A DNA stretch of 27,747 bases, taken from NCBI GenBank assembly GCA_035705495.1, contig DASSWB010000130.1, positions 1 to 27,747 on the forward strand, written 5' to 3'. The notes beneath the pieces were generated by a model, which saw only the letters and a list, made by a program, of their open reading frames with translations, ran no database searches and had not been told where the DNA came from. This DNA comes from DASSWB01 sp035705495 (GTDB lineage Bacteria > Bacteroidota > Bacteroidia > Flavobacteriales > Flavobacteriaceae). Position 1 is the first letter of the stretch. Each line of letters opens with the position of its first letter. Below are positions 24,356 to 27,747 of the stretch, piece after piece. The position numbers and the translations under genes were made by a program.

Positions 24356-24876
24356 GACTTAAGATAACGTTCCTCAATGATTTTGAGATGATGAAGTTCA
24401 TGGCCTGCAAGAATAAAACCTATGGCCCCTACGGAAATTTCTTTGGCATTTGCAATACCAGTTAGTTTTAGCGTTTCATGAGAAAAGTTTTTAAATAAGG
24501 AAATAGTTGCATTTCTCACATGTAAATATTCTTCCAATAGATCGTGAATAGCTATCATGTTTGCATTGGACGCGGTCGCAAAATCATTTTCATTGAATCC
24601 TTCCAATTCGGTTCTGTCTCTTCTGGCAATCCGTAAAGCTCTGTAAGCAAGGATTCTTTCCGTATCTACAAGATGAAGAAGGATTTCTTTGGGAGTCCAT
24701 TTAGCTTCGGCATATGAAAACATCAATTTATCTGTGGGAATACTTTTAAAGTAAGTTGTTGTTTCTTGTTTTCCTTGCTCCAACAGCCTTAGTAAACCAA
24801 TGTTTTTTGGTAAAACCTTTAAATAGTTTTCAAAAAAACCGTCGTATTCAGCAGAATTTAAATTTTCAATTGTCAT
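24352..24876 (-). CDS. DinB-family (four-helix) putative metalloenzyme
   Basis: This 174-residue protein has the DinB/YfiT pattern: WTPKEILLHLVDTERILAYR (metal His in HLVDTE), YRALRIARRD, and a C-terminal GHELHHLKIIEERYL with the two further histidines that bind a metal ion. Family members include mycothiol- or bacillithiol-dependent transferases, but the thiol partner in Bacteroidota is not settled, so no activity is assigned. It is cytoplasmic. The gene precedes yihY with a 4-base overlap. It follows the lrp-type gene, but the terminator at 24906-24941 separates them. Confidence 0.9.
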   Translation of the reverse strand: MTIENLNSAEYDGFFENYLKVLPKNIGLLRLLEQGKQETTTYFKSIPTDKLMFSYAEAKWTPKEILLHLVDTERILAYRALRIARRDRTELEGFNENDFATASNANMIAIHDLLEEYLHVRNATISLFKNFSHETLKLTGIANAKEISVGAIGFILAGHELHHLKIIEERYLKS

Positions 24877-24905
24877 TGTTCAGAATATAAAAATGAAGAT
24901 ATAAA

Positions 24906-24941
24906 AAAACCCTTTAAAGCAAGGAAGCTCTAAAGGGTTTT
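24906..24941 (-). terminator. intrinsic terminator of the Lrp/AsnC gene
   Basis: AAAACCCTTTA (24906-24916) pairs with TAAAGGGTTTT (24931-24941). On the minus strand the hairpin comes 17 bases after the regulator stop codon at 24959 and is followed by a run of T. It ends the regulator transcript before the dinB-like start at 24876. Confidence 0.88.
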
Positions 24942-24958
24942 GTCATAATTTTAGGAAT

Positions 24959-25438
24959 TTACAAATCCTTAAAAATAGAATGCATCAAACGTTTTTTGTC
25001 ATTTAAGCTTTCTTCGAGGGAAATCATTGTTTCCGTTCTGTAAACGCCATCAATATCGTCAAGCATGAAAATCACCTCTTTTGCATGTTTGGTATCTTTC
25101 GCTCTAATTTTACAAAAAATATTGAATTTACCTGTTGTAACATGTGCAACAGTCACAAAAGGAATTTCATTTATTCTCTGTAATACAAAAGTGGTCTGCG
25201 AAGTCTTTTCTAGGAAAATACCTACATACGCAATAAAGGCATATCCCAGTTTTTCATAATTCAGCGATAAAGACGAACCCGTAATAATTCCGGCATCTTC
25301 CATTTTTTTCACCCTAACATGCACAGTTCCAGCGGATATTTTCATTTTTTTCGCGATATCTGTAAACGGTGTCCTTGTGTTATCAATCAACATATCAAGG
25401 ATCTGGTGATCTATGTCGTCTAACTTATATTTAGCCAT
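24959..25438 (-). CDS. Lrp/AsnC-family transcriptional regulator
   Basis: This 159-residue protein has an N-terminal winged helix-turn-helix (LDDIDHQILDMLIDNTRTPF then TDIAKKMKISAGTVHVRVKK, about residues 6-45) and a C-terminal RAM/AsnC effector domain (about 65-145: YVGIFLEKTS, VTTGKFNIFCKI, DIDGVYRTETMISLEE). Such proteins form octamers and bind amino acids or related small molecules. The effector here is unknown. The ATG follows the -7 box at 25463-25470. The regulator is monocistronic. Nearby catabolic genes for proline, histidine and glycine could be targets, but nothing in the sequence shows it. Confidence 0.95.
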   Translation of the reverse strand: MAKYKLDDIDHQILDMLIDNTRTPFTDIAKKMKISAGTVHVRVKKMEDAGIITGSSLSLNYEKLGYAFIAYVGIFLEKTSQTTFVLQRINEIPFVTVAHVTTGKFNIFCKIRAKDTKHAKEVIFMLDDIDGVYRTETMISLEESLNDKKRLMHSIFKDL

Positions 25439-25462
25439 TTATTAATAAATTTGAGTTTAACG

Positions 25463-25470
25463 CAAAAATA
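25463..25470 (-). promoter_or_regulatory. probable -7 box of the Lrp/AsnC gene
   Basis: The minus strand reads TATTTTTG, an exact TAnnTTTG match, with its 3' end 24 bases ahead of the start codon at 25438. No clear -33 TTG is seen. Confidence 0.5.
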
Positions 25471-25508
25471 CTAATTAATCTTTGAAAAGTTTAGCATGCT
25501 TCGCAAAT

Positions 25509-26669
25509 TTATTCTGCTTTTAATGATAATATTTTATCATTTAGAAAAATTGTTTCCACAGGATCTCCAATTTTTAAGGATTTATTTTCCATCGACTTCA
25601 TTTCTCGATATTCTGCATCAATTTCCCGATGAGCGTATTTGTTGATTTTTTCGTTTATTTCTTCCACGATAGGAATAAAATCAATTTTTTGGCCGTTCAG
25701 TACCTCTTTGAATTGGATTCCGTATTGAAGGGTTTTTTCTTCGGAACTGACATTTCGAATAATGATATCATAAAATAATTTTTGGTTTTCGGGAATAGCC
25801 AGATAATCCGCTATGTCACATTCTGAATAACCTCCTGAAGCTATATTTTTTAAAGTGGAAAGAATAGAGAGCGCAACATATTTTCTGGTTTCCTCTCTTT
25901 GATAATCATGTGGGTAATGACCAGCTTCAAAAAGAATGGTCGGAATATCCATACTCATAAATGTATCGCCGGTACAATTTTCATTGTAGGCGTCATCGTA
26001 TCTTCCGATGCTCTGGTTTAAATCTGATTTTAAATCGGTTTGTATGCTCGCAATCACTTGCATAGCAATCTTACGGGAATGATTGACAGCTCTTGTTTCA
26101 TCACTTGCCGGTGCTAAAAAAGAAAGTGTTGCAGGAATATTGCGAGAGCCCGCGCTGTAAATACTTCGTTGATCATGAAGGTTTAAGCAAAAATCTGGAG
26201 AAAAGGTATTTAGCACTTTTCTTAAAACCCAACTTTCTATTTCTGAAAGCTTCTTCGCGTCACGGTTCAAATCGATTTGATTGGCATTTTCACGGGTATA
26301 AAGAAAGGCAGCATCAGGATTTAAAATCGGAATGATTTTTATGGTACATCGCTCCAAAATTTCATTTGCATTAGGATTCCTTCCAATTAAATAATTGAAT
26401 ACATCAAAACAGGCCTTTGTTGTTGTAGTTTCATTTCCGTGCATTTGAGACCAAGCAAGTACTTTTACCGGTCCGTTGCCAATTTCCACGGAAATTATTT
26501 TCTCACCCATAACAGATAATCCTTCCTCAGAAATTTTAAATGCCTTTTTAAGTTTTTCCAATTCCGGAAATATATGCGCATTGTGAATATACCGACCAGA
26601 AAGAGAAGGGTTTTTTATTTGTAAATAATCCTTTAAAAAAGATTCCCCAAAATTCGAATGATCTTCCAT
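25509..26669 (-). CDS. M14-family zinc carboxypeptidase-like protein
   Basis: This 386-residue protein carries the M14 zinc-peptidase site: His77 and Glu80 in SQMHGNETTT and His165 in CLNLHDQR as the zinc ligands, Arg136 in DLNRDAKK for the substrate carboxylate, and Glu248 in ILFEAGHYPHD as the catalytic base. N- and C-terminal extensions exist, with a small beta-rich domain after about residue 310. There is no signal peptide, so it should act in the cytoplasm, perhaps on peptides or amino-acid conjugates. The start is the ATG at 26669; the frame runs on to 26711, but that extension only translates operator DNA (MFTLVN, LFTFVN). It is divergent from the HTH gene. Confidence 0.9.
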   Translation of the reverse strand: MEDHSNFGESFLKDYLQIKNPSLSGRYIHNAHIFPELEKLKKAFKISEEGLSVMGEKIISVEIGNGPVKVLAWSQMHGNETTTTKACFDVFNYLIGRNPNANEILERCTIKIIPILNPDAAFLYTRENANQIDLNRDAKKLSEIESWVLRKVLNTFSPDFCLNLHDQRSIYSAGSRNIPATLSFLAPASDETRAVNHSRKIAMQVIASIQTDLKSDLNQSIGRYDDAYNENCTGDTFMSMDIPTILFEAGHYPHDYQREETRKYVALSILSTLKNIASGGYSECDIADYLAIPENQKLFYDIIIRNVSSEEKTLQYGIQFKEVLNGQKIDFIPIVEEINEKINKYAHREIDAEYREMKSMENKSLKIGDPVETIFLNDKILSLKAE

Positions 26670-26686
26670 GTTCACAAAAGTAAACA
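26669..26686. promoter_or_regulatory. operator dyad 1, overlapping the M14 start
   Basis: TGTTCAC-AAAA-GTAAACA. This 18-bp dyad overlaps the start codon of the M14 gene (ATG at 26669-26667 on the minus strand). The minus-strand -7 box TACTTTTG (26675-26682) lies inside it. Confidence 0.7.
26675..26682 (-). promoter_or_regulatory. possible -7 box of the M14 gene
   Basis: The minus strand reads TACTTTTG, an exact TAnnTTTG match. Its last base is only six bases from the ATG, so a transcript from it would be leaderless or nearly so. A TTG at 26699-26701 (minus) is 16 bases further upstream. Confidence 0.4.
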
Positions 26687-26692
26687 ATACAG

Positions 26693-26710
26693 AATTTACA
26701 AGTGTGAACA
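26693..26710. promoter_or_regulatory. operator dyad 2
   Basis: AATTTAC-AAGT-GTGAACA. It fits TGTTYAC-N4-GTRAACA with two mismatches, both at the outer edge of the left half. The start is 24 bp from dyad 1. Confidence 0.6.
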
Positions 26711-26727
26711 CATTAATTACATCCCTT

Positions 26728-26745
26728 TGTTTCCATGTGTAAACA
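26728..26745. promoter_or_regulatory. operator dyad 3
   Basis: TGTTTCC-ATGT-GTAAACA. It fits the consensus with a single mismatch in the left half. It is the most upstream of the three copies on the M14 side. Confidence 0.6.
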
Positions 26746-26905
26746 ATAGTTTATCCGCTCCTCTGAATTATTCGGAATCATTCCAAGATATATTCTCATA
26801 ACATATATTGTATTGATTATTAGTAATTTATGTATCACTTCTTGATGTGTTTATTTAACAATGAATAGATCAATACAAAGTTTCTGAAGCATTATAAAGA
26901 TATAT

Positions 26906-26923
26906 TTATTACATTTGTAAACA
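26906..26923. promoter_or_regulatory. operator dyad 4, overlapping the HTH promoter
   Basis: TTATTAC-ATTT-GTAAACA. The right half is perfect and the left half has two mismatches. The -7 box of the HTH gene (26910-26917) lies within it. Confidence 0.55.
26910..26917 (+). promoter_or_regulatory. probable -7 box of the HTH regulator gene
   Basis: TACATTTG is an exact TAnnTTTG match, 22 bases ahead of the ATG at 26940. It shares bases with dyad 4, so binding there would block the polymerase. Confidence 0.55.
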
Positions 26924-26939
26924 TTAGGAATCTTGATAA

Positions 26940-27362
26940 ATGTTTACAATGGTGAACAACGAACAATTTGCTAAAAGACTCAGTGAGATCATCAATTATT
27001 ACGATTTATCCGCGGCTTCTTTTGCCGATAAAATAGAAGTCGGCCGTTCTTCGATCTCTCATATTTTGAGTGGAAGGAACAAACCAAGTTTGGATTTTGT
27101 GCTAAAGATTGTTTCCACCTTTCCGGAGGTCGAACTTTATTGGTTACTAAATGGCAAAGGTGATTTTCCGAAAAACAAAAATGAAAATTCCCCTACTCCA
27201 ATTGATGTCAAAAAATCGCAGTTTCATTCTGATCTTTTTTCCGAATCTGAAAAAATTCCGCAGCAAGTAGAAAAAATGGAATCTACAGGAAATAAAAGAA
27301 TTCAAAGGGTGGTTATTTTCTATAATGATGGTACTTTTGATGCCTACGAAGAAAATCATTAA
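26940..27362 (+). CDS. helix-turn-helix (XRE-type) transcriptional regulator
   Basis: This 140-residue protein has an XRE/Cro-like helix-turn-helix at about residues 8-60: FAKRLSEIINYYDLSAASFA then DKIEVGRSSISHILSGRNKP, the recognition helix being about 36-44. The linker is rich in Lys, Asn and Ser, and the C-terminus RVVIFYNDGTFDAYEE is a short motif I recall at the end of related flavobacterial regulators. The ATG at 26940 has AGGAA nine bases upstream. The ATG at 26949 (MVNNEQF) is an alternative start that fits homologues as I remember them. Operator dyad 5 overlaps both starts. With the promoter-embedded dyad 4 this points to self-repression. The lipoprotein gene follows after 11 bases, in one operon. 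Confidence 0.88.
   Translation: MFTMVNNEQFAKRLSEIINYYDLSAASFADKIEVGRSSISHILSGRNKPSLDFVLKIVSTFPEVELYWLLNGKGDFPKNKNENSPTPIDVKKSQFHSDLFSESEKIPQQVEKMESTGNKRIQRVVIFYNDGTFDAYEENH
26941..26958. promoter_or_regulatory. operator dyad 5, overlapping the HTH start
   Basis: TGTTTAC-AATG-GTGAACA. This is a complete match to the consensus, set over the HTH gene's start codons at 26940 and 26949. It mirrors dyad 1 at the M14 start: the first codons of both frames read like MFT-VN because the operator is translated. Confidence 0.7.
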
Positions 27363-27373
27363 TTGGCGTACTG

Positions 27374-27747
27374 ATGAGAACAAAATTGCTCCCTATCCTC
27401 CTAATTGCTTTTACTTTTGTGGGTTGCTATAAACAGGAGAGAAACTGCAACAAATTTAGAACTGGAAAATTCACTTTTGAATCTTATCTGGACGGAGAAC
27501 TGCAAAAAACCACTTTCGTACGTAACGATTCTATTGAAATCGATTTTTTTCAGGGGAAAAGTGATACCGCATCAATCCGATGGATCAATAATTGTGAATA
27601 CATTCTTACAAATCTCAATCCGAAGAATATGGCTCAAAAAAAGCCACTTCATATAAAAATTCTAACCACGGATGGAAATTCTTACGTTTTTGAATACGGC
27701 CTCGTGGGAGAGACTGAAAAACAAAAAGGAACTATTGTAAAAGTGGA
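27374..27747 (+). CDS. flavobacterial lipoprotein of unknown function, 3' end outside window
   Basis: Translation from the ATG at 27374 gives a signal peptide MRTKLLPILLIAFTFVGC with lipobox FVGC, so Cys18 is the lipidated residue and the protein should be anchored in the envelope. The visible 124 residues continue NCNKFRTGKFTFESYLDGEL, then SIEIDFFQGKSDTASIRWIN, NCEYILTNLNPKNMAQKKPL and FEYGLVGETEKQKGTIVKV; Cys25 and the Cys in NNCEY may pair. I recall homologues in many Flavobacteriaceae with this NC..FRTG...SIRWINNCEY pattern, some with a misleading topoisomerase IV label; the function is unknown. The gene begins 11 bases after the HTH stop and is probably controlled by the same operators. 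The frame is open at the window edge. Confidence 0.85.
   Translation, partial: MRTKLLPILLIAFTFVGCYKQERNCNKFRTGKFTFESYLDGELQKTTFVRNDSIEIDFFQGKSDTASIRWINNCEYILTNLNPKNMAQKKPLHIKILTTDGNSYVFEYGLVGETEKQKGTIVKV

Noticed and set aside
27405..27656. 83-codon plus-strand reading frame at the right end
   Set aside because: It is out of frame with the lipoprotein from 27374, which has a signal peptide, a lipobox and an open frame to the window edge.

Overview
The window looks like a stretch of chromosome from a member of the Flavobacteriaceae (Bacteroidota). The evidence is the low GC content, several TAnnTTTG-type -7 promoter boxes, secreted proteins whose mature N-terminus has the flavobacterial form QVGINTNDPSPASVL, little use of Shine-Dalgarno sites, and gene pairs I know from this family (gyrA with a TPR gene, putA divergent from aroB, gcvT followed by a sugar-nucleotide-type reductase, a pterin dehydratase and a YebC protein). 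I do not name a genus. No rRNA, tRNA, prophage, integrase, insertion sequence or CRISPR array is visible.

Layout. Positions 1-660 hold a small GIY-YIG nuclease gene set among palindromic repeats (family A). A DCC thiol-disulfide oxidoreductase follows. Then come two minus-strand secreted paralogues (1096-3442) that share an N-terminal module but differ in their C-terminal domains. A small lipoprotein gene, a roughly 130-bp-period tandem array (family B, 4285-4686) and a baeRF/eRF1-like protein follow. The core block is gyrA plus a secreted TPR protein (minus strand) divergent from clpC, then a structured-RNA-like element, hutH and nnr (minus strand). A plus-strand run follows: gcvT, an NAD-dependent epimerase-like gene with a TTG start, a pterin carbinolamine dehydratase and yebC. 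A second family B array lies before putA (minus), which is divergent from aroB (plus). A conserved acidic protein, a PfpI-type protein, YihY, DinB and an Lrp/AsnC regulator come next. The right end holds an M14 carboxypeptidase (minus) divergent from a helix-turn-helix regulator and a lipoprotein that runs off the window.

How the genes work together. Most are housekeeping: topology, proteolysis, the shikimate pathway, NAD(P)HX repair, and single steps of histidine, glycine, aromatic amino acid/pterin and proline metabolism, each without its usual pathway partners beside it.

The most interesting local system is at 26669-27747. Five copies of an 18-bp dyad (consensus TGTTYAC-N4-GTRAACA) lie between the divergent M14 peptidase and HTH genes. 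Two of them overlap the two start codons, and two touch TAnnTTTG boxes. This suggests that the HTH protein represses itself, its co-transcribed lipoprotein and the peptidase. The second point of interest is the pair of repeat families A and B, which share end motifs (GTCATT/AATGAC outside, AATCT/AGATT-like inside). Family A encloses a GIY-YIG gene in an arrangement that resembles a REP element with its nuclease.
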